A DNA stretch of 64,000 bases from Chryseobacterium indologenes (GCF_002025665.1 NZ_CP018786.1:1302001-1366000), one strand, 5' to 3'. Shown: positions 8,732-18,263, counted from the first letter of the stretch. Notes: generated from the sequence alone by a model not told the origin. Numbers and translations are program-made.

Positions 8732-9676
8732 ATGAAAAAAATATTATTAGGCATCGTACTGATGCTATCAGGTTATTTTGTACAGGCACAAATAGGCACC
8801 AATCAGAATGTTGAGAATACATTATCAAATTCCAATTTTTTTATGGATGCAAGTAAATTTAACAACTATGCAAACAGCATTGGAAAAGGATTGGGCTTTC
8901 CCAGGGTGGATCTTACGAAGTTTAAATTTGATGTATCAGTAATCAATAATGTACAGATATTATCAGATTTTGATGGAATGATGGTATATAACTACGGTAG
9001 CGGAAGTACAATGTTAAACGAGGGACAGCAGGTTGCAGTGACTCCCGGATTTTATTATTTTTCCAATCCTGCAGCTTCGGGAACTATAAGTAATGGAAAA
9101 TGGGTGCGTCTACTCACAGATATTAAATCGGTTGTATCAGATCTTAAGATTCCCACAAATGTTTTGTATGCCAGAGGAACTTCTACCTCATGGAAGGCAG
9201 GATCCAATACTCGAAACCCACTCTGGTTTGATGTAACGGATCATATCAATAATGAATATATCACCAGAGTGAATCAAGAAAAATTTTTGATAAATAAGGG
9301 AGGATTATATACCTTTGATGTTCGGGCGAACTTTTCAGATATTCCTGAGAGAGCAGTTTCGTTTACATTTGATGCTTCAGGTACAGGCTTCACACAGGCT
9401 TTGCAGAATACATTGAAGCTTTTTGCTAAGGCAATACAGATGACAGCGGATTACGGGTCCTCAACTAGTGGTGTAGCATTGGGGTTGGACGCAGGAGTTC
9501 AAAGTTTAAGTTTTGCAGGTAGCCGATTTCTAGAATCAAAGGGATATACTTTTATAGCTACAACAATCAAATTAAACCCAGGGGATACTTTTAATCTGTC
9601 AACAGTTATGGCTAAGCCTGGATACTACAGAGAAGCAGGATGTTATATTTCTGTAATGTATACGCCAATACCATAG
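8732..9676 (+). CDS. Secreted protein, second gene of the 8061 operon
   Basis: A 314-residue protein with signal peptide MKKILLGIVLMLSGYFVQA followed by QIGTNQNVENTL. It shares the GLGFPRVDLTKFKF ... DGMMVYNYGSG ... PGFYYFSNP layout with its upstream neighbour, then continues with a long C-terminal region that looks like a C1q/TNF-type beta sandwich (KGGLYTFDVRANFSD ... GCYISVMYTPIP). No catalytic motif is visible. It starts 29 bp after the upstream gene and is followed by a terminator at 9738, which defines a two-gene unit. Extracellular location is inferred from the signal peptide; no sorting domain is seen. Confidence 0.85.
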   Translation: MKKILLGIVLMLSGYFVQAQIGTNQNVENTLSNSNFFMDASKFNNYANSIGKGLGFPRVDLTKFKFDVSVINNVQILSDFDGMMVYNYGSGSTMLNEGQQVAVTPGFYYFSNPAASGTISNGKWVRLLTDIKSVVSDLKIPTNVLYARGTSTSWKAGSNTRNPLWFDVTDHINNEYITRVNQEKFLINKGGLYTFDVRANFSDIPERAVSFTFDASGTGFTQALQNTLKLFAKAIQMTADYGSSTSGVALGLDAGVQSLSFAGSRFLESKGYTFIATTIKLNPGDTFNLSTVMAKPGYYREAGCYISVMYTPIP

Positions 9677-9737
9677 TTCGAAAAGGTTCTAAAAACTATA
9701 TAAATGATGAGAAAGATTAATGTAGAGGCCATCCAAA

Positions 9738-9770
9738 GAAAATCAGTTTCCCTGCTGATTTTCTTTTTTA
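9738..9770 (+). terminator. Intrinsic terminator of the 8061-8732 operon
   Basis: GAAAATCAG TTTCCCTG CTGATTTTC followed by six T residues. The loop TTTCCCTG is the same as in the terminators at 4748 and 5819. Confidence 0.85.
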
Positions 9771-10226
9771 ATCGGTTTATGCAATCGGATTGGTGCTATC
9801 TTTTCAGATCATAAATAGTGCGAACGTATGAATAGAACATAAAAGATTTGAATAGTAGATTTAATTGGTCAATCCGTAGGTGATACATGATAATCTTTAA
9901 CTTTAATAAGCGCTCAATCAAAACGGTAGAGATAAAAACTACAAGGACAATTGATTCACTATAATGTTAGGTTTTGTTGATCTTAAATTATTTCCACTGC
10001 TGATGGATATATAGAAATAGCGTTCTTATAACTTGTTATAATCAATCCGATGAGAAATAACTTATAAAGAATGCTCTGATATTATTGTGGCTCCTACCAC
10101 AAAAGATATAGAATTATGCTGAAGTTGTGTAGAAAATGCTGGCAAAAAATTAGCAGTACAAGTTTTGTTTAATACTGGTTACTCTATATCTACTGCGTTG
10201 ATGTATTTTTTAATTCATATCGGCTT
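9771..10226. other. Intergenic, no gene seen
   Basis: AT-rich with no supported frame. It may hold decayed sequence, but I could not match it to any neighbour. Confidence 0.4.
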
Positions 10227-10246
10227 AAGTAGATTATACGCATGTT
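10227..10246 (+). promoter_or_regulatory. Conserved ACGTA/TACGTAT element, copy 5
   Basis: AAGTAGATTATACGCATGTT followed by GTTTTTTG, ending 55 bp before the pseudogene start at 10302. Confidence 0.55.
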
Positions 10247-10301
10247 GTTTTTTGACTTCTAAAGTAATTTTCACGTAGCTTGCTTCAAATAAATCACAAA
10301 A

Positions 10302-11033
10302 ATGAGAAAATTAAAAATTCGGGTTGCTATTTTCATAGCCATCATTCCTTCAGTTGTATATGGACAGGTGGGTATCAATACAAAAGATCCCAGTGAATCG
10401 CTGGACGTAAATGGAAAGGTGAAAATTCGTAATCTGCAAACGCTGGCAAGTTCTACGGTTTACCCGTTGCATGCCGATGAAAATGGAGTTATAGGAAGGG
10501 CTAATCTCTCACCACAGTCACAAATAGCTTTTATACATCCAGTGATGAATTTTGGTTTCCAAAACAAATTATAATTCCGGGGAGGAGCAGATTGTACCCA
10601 TACAGTCTTCTCATGCATCACTGAATACATTAGGGACTGTGCTTTCATCAGCAGGAAATGTCTTAATTAATCAAACAGGGACCTATATGATTTCAGGATC
10701 AATTACTCCACAGCTGACCATCAACAATGATGGAAATGGATTTTATTTACATGGCTGTTAATATTGAAATCAGCTCCAATGGAGAAGGGTTGTGGTCATC
10801 TGTATCAGGAGGGAGAGCTATATATATTTACAAGAGTAGATCCGGGGCTAATGAGAAACTATGTATTTACCATCCCTTCAGTAACAGTACAATTAACTGC
10901 CGGTGACAGGCTAAGAATTAAGTTTTATAGAACTAAAGCATCCAATACGTTACAAGGGTCAACGGTAAGTGCTATAAGTTTGGGAGCCGGGTTTGGAGCA
11001 CCTACTTATACACTGGCGATAACAAAACTGTAG
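10302..11033 (+). pseudogene. Secreted QVGINT-type protein, frameshifted paralogue of 3900
   Basis: Three overlapping frames together give a full-length paralogue of the intact protein at 3900. Frame one (10302-10574) has the signal peptide and QVGINTKDPSESLDVNGKVK, then YPLHADENGVIGRANLSPQS. Frame two (from about 10555) has QIVPIQSSHASLNTLG and NQTGTYMISGSITP. Frame three (to 11033) has RNYVFTIPSVTVQLTAGDRL and GAGFGAPTYTLAITKL. Two frameshifts, near 10545-10570 and near 10745-10765, break it. Few other changes are seen, so inactivation looks fairly recent, or the gene could be switched by short indels. Confidence 0.85.
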
Positions 11034-11075
11034 TTTCATAAATCATTGTCTTATTCTTGCAGAATATTGACAGAT

Positions 11076-11095
11076 ACGTACTTTATACGTATCAT
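11076..11095 (+). promoter_or_regulatory. Conserved ACGTA/TACGTAT element, copy 6
   Basis: ACGTACTTTATACGTATCAT. The next start codon is 225 bp away (HTH gene at 11320), farther than at the secreted-protein genes, leaving a 220-bp leader with no other feature I can name. Confidence 0.6.
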
Positions 11096-11319
11096 CGTTT
11101 TGTTTGAAATGAAAAATTAGTGGTAATTTGTATTTGTACTTAATTGGGCGATTATAACCAATTTAAGGACGAAGAAATTGTTGTTATTTATTGGTTTGTA
11201 ACTAATAGTATGCTATTGAAAAACAGAAAAAGAATTGAAATTTTAAGAATTTATTTGTTTGATTTTGTACGACCTCAAATCACTAAATAACTGAGAAATT
11301 TAACATAAAACATTAAAAC

Positions 11320-11766
11320 ATGAGTGTTAATTTTAAAAATATTCATATTGGTTCAATGGTTAAGCAAAGGACCATTGAGCTGGACATCGATATTTCGCGT
11401 ATTTGTAATTTCTTTAAGTGCAGTGCTGATGAAGTTGAAACAATGTTTCTGCAGGAGGATTTACCTACCAATATCTTGTTGAACTGGAGTAAATTATTAG
11501 AGTATGATTTTTTTAGACCATATTCACAACACCTGATTTTATTCTCACCACCAGCAAAAAAAAATGACAGTGACATAGAAAAAAGTAGCACTCAGCTGCC
11601 TCAATTTAGAAAGAATCTATATACTAAAGAAGTGATTGATTTTATTTTAGAACTTGTCAATTCACACCAAAAGACAAAAAGACAGATTATTGATGAGTAT
11701 AGAATTCCTAAAACGACCCTTTATAAGTGGATTATGAAATATAATAAAAAGGAGATAGAAGAATAA
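11320..11766 (+). CDS. Small protein with C-terminal transposase-like helix-turn-helix
   Basis: A 148-residue protein of a type often seen in Chryseobacterium genomes. The N-terminal half (IHIGSMVKQRTIELDIDISRICNFF) resembles a degenerate HTH that starts with a small helical module. The C-terminal third (SHQKTKRQIIDEYRIPKTTLYKWIMKYNK) is an HTH of the IS3/IS630 orfA type, in which a resolvase-like second helix precedes xTLYKWI. No catalytic transposase domain follows, so it is more likely a DNA-binding regulator, or a domesticated transposase orfA, than an active element. A second HTH protein follows 110 bp later. It lies downstream of a copy of the conserved TACGTAT element, so it could belong to the same regulon. 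Confidence 0.75.
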   Translation: MSVNFKNIHIGSMVKQRTIELDIDISRICNFFKCSADEVETMFLQEDLPTNILLNWSKLLEYDFFRPYSQHLILFSPPAKKNDSDIEKSSTQLPQFRKNLYTKEVIDFILELVNSHQKTKRQIIDEYRIPKTTLYKWIMKYNKKEIEE

Positions 11767-11876
11767 AAATAAATTGATTAAAAGTCGATTTGTCTGCCAT
11801 TTACTTCATCCAGGTAGTAGGTTTTTATGATGGGATGAAATTTTTTGGTAGTTATAAACAACCTATAAAAAATAAC

Positions 11877-12197
11877 ATGAATAATTTACAACCTAATTAT
11901 AAGTTAATTTATCAGGATATTATAGCTAAAAAATATCCTGATAAAAAATCCAAATGTGATGGTATCCTTAATAAGAATGAACTGTCTGTGCTGGATGTTA
12001 TCAAATTGAATAATATCATCTTTGATAATATCAATAATGAACCTAGTAAATCAAATCAAAGACTACGCTCATATGATAAGATAACAATACTTCAAATATT
12101 GGATTATCAAAAAATACATCGGTTGAATAACACTGAAATTGCAATGAAGTTTAACATGAGTAGAAATACGATCAGTAAGTGGAAGAAATTTTTTTAA
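11877..12197 (+). CDS. Small HTH protein
   Basis: A 106-residue protein starting at the ATG at 11877 (MNNLQPNYKLIYQDII); an upstream extension to 11790 is open but lacks a standard start. The C-terminal part (ILQILDYQKIHRLNNTEIAMKFNMSRNTISKWKKFF) is a transposase-type HTH very similar in layout to that of the gene at 11320. The N-terminal part (IAKKYPDKKSKCDGILNKNELSVLDVIKLNNIIF) is unknown. The tandem arrangement of two such proteins suggests a paired regulator. No recombinase catalytic residues are present. Confidence 0.7.
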   Translation: MNNLQPNYKLIYQDIIAKKYPDKKSKCDGILNKNELSVLDVIKLNNIIFDNINNEPSKSNQRLRSYDKITILQILDYQKIHRLNNTEIAMKFNMSRNTISKWKKFF

Positions 12198-12288
12198 TAA
12201 ACCGGTAATTTTGATTTTGGAGGATGTTCGATTAGTTTTGAAAAAAAATAATAAATAGTTAAACAGTTTTAATAGAAAATAAAAATGT

Positions 12289-13053
12289 ATGGCTGATACG
12301 ATCAAATCATTCGTTTCTTCTCAAAATAATGATCCAATTATTCGGCATACCCCGTTAAAAAGATTGGGTCTTATTGGAGGGATTTCGTGGCATTCAACTG
12401 TAGAATATTATAGTTACCTCAATCAAATAGTCAATAATTATTTTAATAACAATACAAACCCTCCTCTTATATTAGTCAATCTTGATCAGTATAATATACA
12501 TTCTTTACAACGGTTGGGCAGATGGGATTTAATAGCCAAAACGCTGATTGAAGCTTGTGATAAATTACAGCAAGCGGGAGCTTCTTCGATTATTTTTTGT
12601 GCTAATACACCCCATAAGGTATATGATGAGGTACAACGGCGCAGCGCAATTCCTATACTACATATTGCTCACGCAATAGGAATGAACATTAAGAAAAGAG
12701 AACTTTGTAAGGTTGGGTTAATTGGGACGATATTTACTATGGAAGAATCGTTTATTACAAAAATATTGAAAGATGATTATAATATTATGGTGATCGTACC
12801 TGAAAAAGAAGAGAACAGGAAAAGACTCCATACAATAATACAAAAAGAATTATCTCGCGGGATTATAAACCCTGAAACAAAAAAATATATACTGGATCAG
12901 CTTATGTTACTGGAAAAAAAAGGAGCAGAAGGGATAATACTCGGATGTACAGAGTTTCCACTTATTATAAAGCAAAATGATTTGGAAATTCCAATATTCA
13001 ATACAACATTAATGCATGCTCAAATGGGAGCAGACTTTATACTTGGACTTTAG
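12289..13053 (+). CDS. Aspartate/glutamate racemase family protein
   Basis: A 254-residue member of the Asp/Glu/hydantoin racemase family, which interconverts L- and D-amino acids without a cofactor using two cysteines. RLGLIGGISWHSTVEYY is the conserved N-terminal motif. Cys104 lies in FCANTPHK and Cys220 in LGCTEFPL, the two expected catalytic cysteines. The length fits the aspartate racemase group (about 230-250). It begins with an extra ~22 residues before KRLGLIGG. The enzyme is probably cytosolic. It sits 91 bp after the small HTH gene and 57 bp before an exported hydrolase, both on the same strand, so co-transcription is possible. Substrate (Asp versus Glu or other) cannot be told from sequence alone. 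Confidence 0.85.
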   Translation: MADTIKSFVSSQNNDPIIRHTPLKRLGLIGGISWHSTVEYYSYLNQIVNNYFNNNTNPPLILVNLDQYNIHSLQRLGRWDLIAKTLIEACDKLQQAGASSIIFCANTPHKVYDEVQRRSAIPILHIAHAIGMNIKKRELCKVGLIGTIFTMEESFITKILKDDYNIMVIVPEKEENRKRLHTIIQKELSRGIINPETKKYILDQLMLLEKKGAEGIILGCTEFPLIIKQNDLEIPIFNTTLMHAQMGADFILGL

Positions 13054-13110
13054 TACTAACATTATAGTATTTTAAGGGTTTACTATGTTAATTTTAATAT
13101 TCAAATAATA

Positions 13111-14049
13111 ATGAAGAAAAAGATTTTATTTGCGGTGATTTATCCGCTGGTTTTATTGATGTTTATGATGAGCCCAGTTATCAGAATGACCGCACAAAAC
13201 AGCAAAATTGATTCAGACACCTATAAAACACTTAGAATAAAACCCAGCGATGCTGATCCCAGTGTACGAAATTGGGATAGTGTGCACGTTGTGTACTATG
13301 ATAGAGCCATTAAAAATAATAAGATATTATTATGGCTTACCGGCACCAATGGATCAACTAATCATATGCCACAAAGTTTTTTTAAAACAGCATTAGATCA
13401 GGGATATAGAATTATAGCCCTTTCTTTTATCAGTACACCCGGGGTTTCACAGATCTGTGTTGGTAACAAACTCGATGAAGATATAAACTGTGCCGCTGAG
13501 TTTCGTAGAAAACGAATTTATGGTGACAATATTTTCTCATCTATTCCGGATCAATATCAGGATGCTATTGTACCTCGCTTGATCAAGCTTCTACAGTATC
13601 TGTCAAAAAACGATAAGGAAGGAGATTGGTCGCAATATTTAGATCAGAATACCACTAAACCGATATGGAGTAAGATTGCTATTGCAGGCCAATCTCAAGG
13701 TGGTGGCATGGCTGAATTTATTGCTCAGCATGAATCAGTTGCGAGAGTACTTAGCTTTTCCGGAGGGTGGGATTATAGCAATTCAAGAATGAAAAAAATT
13801 GCCGGATGGTATTCTCAGAAGCTGATCACAGCGCGTGAAAATATTTTCGCAACTTATCATGTACAAGAATTGGCAGCTGTACAGCTGGCTGAAATATGCA
13901 AAACATTAAATATACCTTCAGACAATGTTTTTGCCTTGGATGAGCCCCTCCAGAAACAAAAAAAAGGCAATAATCCATTTCATACTGAAGGGATTGCAAA
14001 TCCTGTATATAAAAATATATGGATAAAAATGCTTGGTTCAGGATTGTAG
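13111..14049 (+). CDS. Exported alpha/beta hydrolase-like protein
   Basis: A 312-residue protein with a signal peptide (MKKKILFAVIYPLVLLMFMM ... AQN). It has an alpha/beta hydrolase core: KILLWLTGTNG early, then the nucleophile elbow GQSQGGG with Ser195, and the strand ARVLSFSGGWDY. A late histidine (NPFHTEGI) is a candidate catalytic base. The overall pattern resembles the BPSS1187-like alpha/beta hydrolases, for which the natural substrate is not established. It is likely periplasmic or secreted. No lipobox is present. The neighbouring racemase may share its transcript, but there is no clear functional link. Confidence 0.75.
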   Translation: MKKKILFAVIYPLVLLMFMMSPVIRMTAQNSKIDSDTYKTLRIKPSDADPSVRNWDSVHVVYYDRAIKNNKILLWLTGTNGSTNHMPQSFFKTALDQGYRIIALSFISTPGVSQICVGNKLDEDINCAAEFRRKRIYGDNIFSSIPDQYQDAIVPRLIKLLQYLSKNDKEGDWSQYLDQNTTKPIWSKIAIAGQSQGGGMAEFIAQHESVARVLSFSGGWDYSNSRMKKIAGWYSQKLITARENIFATYHVQELAAVQLAEICKTLNIPSDNVFALDEPLQKQKKGNNPFHTEGIANPVYKNIWIKMLGSGL

Positions 14050-14345
14050 GGAATTCCTCCTTTGAGCTAAATTTTGAAAGTGAAAACAATTAACATGGAA
14101 AGCTTTAACCAATAAAGGATTCGGTGTGTTGGAAACTATATAAATGACAAAAATTGAGACTGTTCCAAATGTCTATATGATGTATTGGAAAAAAATCGGG
14201 GGCACAGTAACCCGCTTGGTAGATTTTGAAATGGGCTTGTCATATAGTAATATTATCAGTCCTTAGCATAATTCTGAATTTAAAAGGAACATTTTTCATT
14301 ACTAGGTAAAATATAGGAAATTTAATAATTAACAAATAATAAAAA
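14050..14345. other. Intergenic, no gene seen
   Basis: It contains AAACTATATAAA at 14133-14144, a motif also present at 9693-9704 and 20466-20477 just behind other genes. No supported frame. Confidence 0.4.
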
Positions 14346-15104
14346 ATGAACAATAAACAAAAAGTAGCAGAATTACTAAAATCAATCGAAACAGATGCAG
14401 CAGAGCCAATTTCATACATTAATGGCGATAAATACAAACAACATAATTTAGCTGTTGGTGACGGATTAGCAGGCTTTGGTGAAATATTACAGATGCTTCC
14501 ACCAAACTCTGCAAAAGTAAATACCGTGCGTATTTTTGAAGACGGTAACTATATTTTTTCACATACTGATTACAATTTCTTTGGGCCAAAAATAGGGTTT
14601 GATATTTTCCTTTTCGAAGATGGAAAAATTGTAGAACACTGGGATAATTTACAAGAAACTTCTGGACCCAATCCAAGCGGACATACAATGACGGACGGTG
14701 AAACTGAAGTTAAAGATCTTGACAAAACTGAAATCAACAAAATATTGTCCGGAAATTTTGTGAATGATATTTTGGTAAACGGAAAAATGGAAAGACTTTC
14801 AGTGTATATTGATGATAACAATTACATACAGCACAACCCTCAAATTGGAGATGGACTGTCAGGTTTAAAGAAAGCTTTAGAATATATGGCTTTGCAAGGT
14901 ATTATTATGAAATATGACAAAGTACATAAAATTTTAGGCGAAGGGAATTTTGTACTAACAATTAGTGAGGGATCGTTTGGAGGCAGACAAACTTCGTTTT
15001 ATGATTTGTTTCGGATTGAAGATGGAAAAATAGTTGAACATTGGGATACCATAGAAACCATTCCAGCAAAAGGGAACTGGAAAAATAACAACGGAAAATT
15101 TTAA
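14346..15104 (+). CDS. Double SnoaL-like / NTF2-fold protein
   Basis: A 252-residue cytosolic protein made of two tandem SnoaL-like domains. The first spans about residues 10-105 (YINGDKYKQHNLAVGDGLAG ... LFEDGKIVEHWDNLQE), the second about 135-245 (YIDDNNYIQHNPQIGDGLSG ... FRIEDGKIVEHWDTIE). Each repeat has the Y.QHN..(V/I)GDGL and EDGKIVEHWD signatures of the family, which holds small polyketide cyclases, isomerases and many proteins of unknown function. Single-domain forms are about 120-140 residues, so this is an internal duplication. It is preceded by an A-rich leader and stands alone. Confidence 0.85.
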   Translation: MNNKQKVAELLKSIETDAAEPISYINGDKYKQHNLAVGDGLAGFGEILQMLPPNSAKVNTVRIFEDGNYIFSHTDYNFFGPKIGFDIFLFEDGKIVEHWDNLQETSGPNPSGHTMTDGETEVKDLDKTEINKILSGNFVNDILVNGKMERLSVYIDDNNYIQHNPQIGDGLSGLKKALEYMALQGIIMKYDKVHKILGEGNFVLTISEGSFGGRQTSFYDLFRIEDGKIVEHWDTIETIPAKGNWKNNNGKF

Positions 15105-15405
15105 CAGGTAGCTACAGCTAACAAGTATGACGTAGTACAGCTGATTAATTTGAGTAGGATATTCTCTAAATTAATTTATCCTATAGTCAGAAGATAGCCC
15201 TATAGCAATTTTTTTATATTGTGGAACTTAATTTATACAATGAAGAAGACACTACAATAAATCTTATACAAGTCATAAGACTCTGATTTAAAATCAAAAT
15301 TGGGGTGTAGGAATGATTATTATCGCTGAGTCAAAATAATCATAATATTGCAGCGTTATTTTTTATAAAGTTTATTAATAATATTAATAAGAAATTCTAA
15401 AACAT
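15105..15405. other. Intergenic, no gene seen
   Basis: AT-rich, with no supported frame or strong hairpin. Confidence 0.4.
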
Positions 15406-15964
15406 TGAAAAAAAAGTTTTACCGCTAAGCCTTATGGTCCCTGTATTGTTTTTCTCCCAACAAAGGAAAAAAATAGCAACCACTAAAATTATCGATATAG
15501 AGGAAGTTATCGTCCGGAAAAAAGCAACAGGAAGAACCAATGACCTTAGTAACGTAAGAATTTTAGTGAAAGAGGCAAAATCAGTAGCTTCTGATAATGG
15601 TGGGATTGAAGAACTGCTTAAAAACATTACCTTCTGTAAACTCCAACTCTGAGCTGTCTTCACAATATATGGTCCGTGGTAGAAACTATGATGAAAACCT
15701 GATCTACATTAAGAATATTGAGATCTACAGACCTTTTCTGATCAGAAATTCACAACAGGAAGGAATGAGAATCATTAATACTGATATGGTCTCTGCAGTG
15801 AATTTCTCTGCTGGGGGATGTAAAGCTAAATATAGTAATAAAATGTCTTCTGCTTTAAATATCTATTACTGTGAACCTGAAAAATTTAAAGTTTCAGGTG
15901 AGGCAAGTTTAATTGGAATAAAGCATATTAAAATCAAGTATCTGTTGTCTCTTCTGGATATTTG
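15406..15964 (+). pseudogene. TonB-dependent receptor, N-terminal fragment
   Basis: The start region is broken, then the frame gives VVIVRKKATGRTNDLSNVRI-like plug sequence (IIDIEEVIVRKKATGRT, LVKEAKSVASDNGGIEELLK). After a frameshift near 15630 it continues as LSSQYMVRGRNYDENLIYIK, IEIYRPFLIRNSQQEGM and INTDMVSAVNFSAGG, typical of a plug domain running into the barrel. It ends at 15964, whereas full receptors exceed 700 residues. It abuts the Tn3-type relic, so truncation by insertion is likely. Confidence 0.7.
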
Positions 15965-15981
15965 AAAAATTTATGTGCGAA

Positions 15982-16600
15982 TTACAATTGTACATAATAT
16001 TCAATTGTTTTGGGGCTAATATCTAATCGATCAGTAATTTTGCTGATTTTAGAATATAAATGTTTAAAATATTGGTAGTCTTTTATATTTTCTCTGATAT
16101 CCCAAATCGTAACGTTTTATTAGGGGGGTAAGCTTTGCTAAATAATAAACATGAGATTCTTGTTCTTTAATAAATAATTTATTTAACAAGTCCACCACAC
16201 TGGGGTAAATGTAGGTGAACAATAAATGATACTCATTATCTAGGCTTTTACCGGCCTGTTGTATTATAATTGATAAAGCATTGTAAGTTGGAATTTCAAT
16301 TCGATGGTCTTGAAGGTATTCTATTAATATCCAAAAAATACTGTCAGAACTTTTTTGTTTTTTAAATAGTCGGACAGCTTCATTCATTAACTGTTGTTTT
16401 TCTTTGTGCCTAAAAAAACTAATCCCAAAATGTTCGATTATTATTTTCTTATAGCGATGATTAATTGCTTTATGATAGTTTCACCAATCCAATATTTTTA
16501 TATCAACTTCATTCCACTTACAAATGGTTCCAATATTTTCCTTATAAAATGTATTGATGAAGAAAAATTTACTTGATATTTTAAAATTAACCATATCGCA
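15982..16600 (-). pseudogene. Tn3-family transposase, N-terminal remnant
   Basis: The minus strand reads IEHFGISFFRHKEKQQLM, NEAVRLFKKQKSSDSIFWIL, IEYLQDHRIEIPTYNALSII and, after a frameshift near 16075-16100, DIRENIKDYQYFKHLYSKI and RLDISPKTIEYYVQL. This fits the N-terminal DUF4158-type region of Tn3-family transposases as I know it. The catalytic DDE part is absent. A broken resolvase gene and a res-like site lie just beyond, as expected for the remains of one transposon. Confidence 0.65.
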
Positions 16601-16882
16601 AAATAAACCCAACAATATTCATAGGGGGCATCTAATGTTTTGAAATAGCTTGGGATCCCCAAAACAGCACGCCTATCTTTCCAGTCAATTTGGGAGGATG
16701 GTCATATGATAACTGTTGTTTTTTAGGCAATATTTCTGCTCGCATTATACTTTAACGCATGTAATAAATTTTCAATATCAAATTATGACGTTACTTTGAA
16801 ACAGAGTGTTCATTTTCGCAAAAATCCTAAGTTTTCAAAAGAATTTAAATTTTAATGAAAATGGTTCTATGAACAAACTTCA

Positions 16883-16938
16883 TTTTTCGCAAAAGTTATA
16901 TGCATATATAGCGTGTTTTGCAATAACTTTTGTGAAAA
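16883..16938. other. res-like inverted repeat upstream of the resolvase relic
   Basis: TTTTCGCAAAAGTTAT (16884-16899) and ATAACTTTTGTGAAAA (16923-16938) are inverted repeats with one mismatch. A further half-site (CATTTTCGCAAAAA) lies near 16811. Such sites next to a serine resolvase start are typical of Tn3-type res regions. Confidence 0.55.
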
Positions 16939-16950
16939 TTAAGTTATAAA

Positions 16951-17505
16951 ATGAAAATAGGATATGCCCGGGTTTCTACCCAAGATCAGAACTTAAATAT
17001 CCAGTTACAAGAACTGGAGAAAGCGGGCAGCAAAAATCATTTCAGGAGAAAATCTCCGGAATGGACTGTAAGAGAATAGAATTGGAAAAGATAATGGAAC
17101 AACTTCGAGAAGTTATCAGATTATTATTTTGAAACTTGATAAGTAAGCGAGGTCTACCAAAGGACTTTTAAATATTTGCGAAAAAATTAATCATACAGGA
17201 ACTTCTTTCCAATCCTTATCGGAGTCGTGGGCTGATTCTGCTAATCCTGGAGGAAAAAGTTTGAAAGAGAGTTGATTATTGAAAGAATTTCAGCTGGCAG
17301 AAAGCTTGCACAAGAAAATGGAATTGAATTTGGAAGATCCAGGAAATTTACTTCTGAACAGATTAAGACTGTTAAAACTCTTATTAACAGTGGACGTTCT
17401 GTTAAAAAGGTAGCTGAAGCATTCAATGTTCATTCTGCTACAATTTATAGAATTTTGCAAAAACTGAATGAGGAGCAAAAGGTAAAGTATGTTCTGATGT
17501 TTTAA
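16951..17505 (+). pseudogene. Serine resolvase (Tn3 type), frameshifted
   Basis: It starts with MKIGYARVSTQDQNLNIQL, in which the catalytic serine is in YARVST, but the frame fails after about 40 codons. The C-terminal part is intact from about 17269: IIERISAGRKLAQENG, then the HTH GRSVKKVAEAFNVHSATIY. The central region around 17050-17260 has lost several bases and carries stops. Resolvases of this group are about 180-200 residues. This one cannot be functional. Confidence 0.85.
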
Positions 17506-17659
17506 ATAAGATTTAGTGCTTGGCTTGGCATTTATATCCAATTCTAAAACAAAGGATGATTCTTTCTCCCTGAATAGATCAGTATTTTATAATGTAAAAT
17601 GGTTGAAATTTATAGAGGCTGGTTGAAGTGGTAGCCTCTATATGATAATTGTTTCACAT

Positions 17660-17842
17660 TTAAGCTAAGCCATCATAAAAATCTGTATTGTTATTTCTTT
17701 GCACAATACCATTCTTTCTTTTTTCAAAGATATAATCTTCATTAAAAATTAAATAATATTCTTCATCAGGATAAATATTATTAGCTATTTTATAAATCAG
17801 AAAGGAAACCTGAAATAAGGCAACTCCAGTGTTTTGTAAAGA
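17660..17842 (-). pseudogene. C-terminal gene fragment, unknown family
   Basis: A 60-codon open stretch on the minus strand ends at 17660. It includes GVALFQVSFLIYKIANNIYP, DEEYYLIFNEDYIFEKRKNG and ends with NNTDFYDGLA. Its composition looks like real protein, but it has no start codon context and is bounded upstream by a stop. I do not recognise the family. Confidence 0.4.
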
Positions 17843-18101
17843 TTACCGCTTGAAAATTTAATGAAGTGATTTTAGAACAACCATCTTTTAAATAGTCTTG
17901 TTAAGTTAGGCATTAATACTCATGTTAGTAATGAAATGATTGTCAGGCTTACAAAAAGCACTTTTATACTTAGTGGAAGTGATGGTAAAAGCCTTCCTTA
18001 AAATTCTAATAATAATATTTCCATTGGAAATACAGTAACTCAGGTAAGGATTGCCATTTTCCATTTTGGAGGCCTTTTGTTTCTGTCTCAGGTGTTGTAA
18101 A

Positions 18102-18263
18102 TCAAAAATTTATTCCTTCTTGGTGCTCCATTTCATTTTCTGAAATTGATTTTATCTCATTTAATGCCAATTTGCTATCGTCAGAATTCATCCCAACTAA
18201 TAAATTATTTGATAGACCGAATTTAAAAACAAGATGTATTCTTTTACAAACGTAGGAGCTCGT
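18102..18263 (-). pseudogene. Gene fragment, unknown family
   Basis: Fifty-three codons on the minus strand include KRIHLVFKFGLSNNLLVGMN and ALNEIKSISENEMEHQEGIN. It reads like protein but lacks a start. It may belong to the same broken gene as the fragment at 17660, but the sequence between them does not connect the two in frame. Confidence 0.35.

Noticed and set aside
11320..12197. Complete insertion sequence with orfA and orfB
   Set aside because: No DDE catalytic domain follows and no terminal inverted repeats were found.
14419..14821. Two minus-strand frames of 83-89 codons
   Set aside because: They lie inside the SnoaL-like gene, which has both conserved repeats on the plus strand.
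15285..15330. CTGATTTAAAATCA-like stem with a TTAAA loop resembling a tRNA anticodon arm
   Set aside because: No acceptor, D or T arm sequence could be fitted around it.
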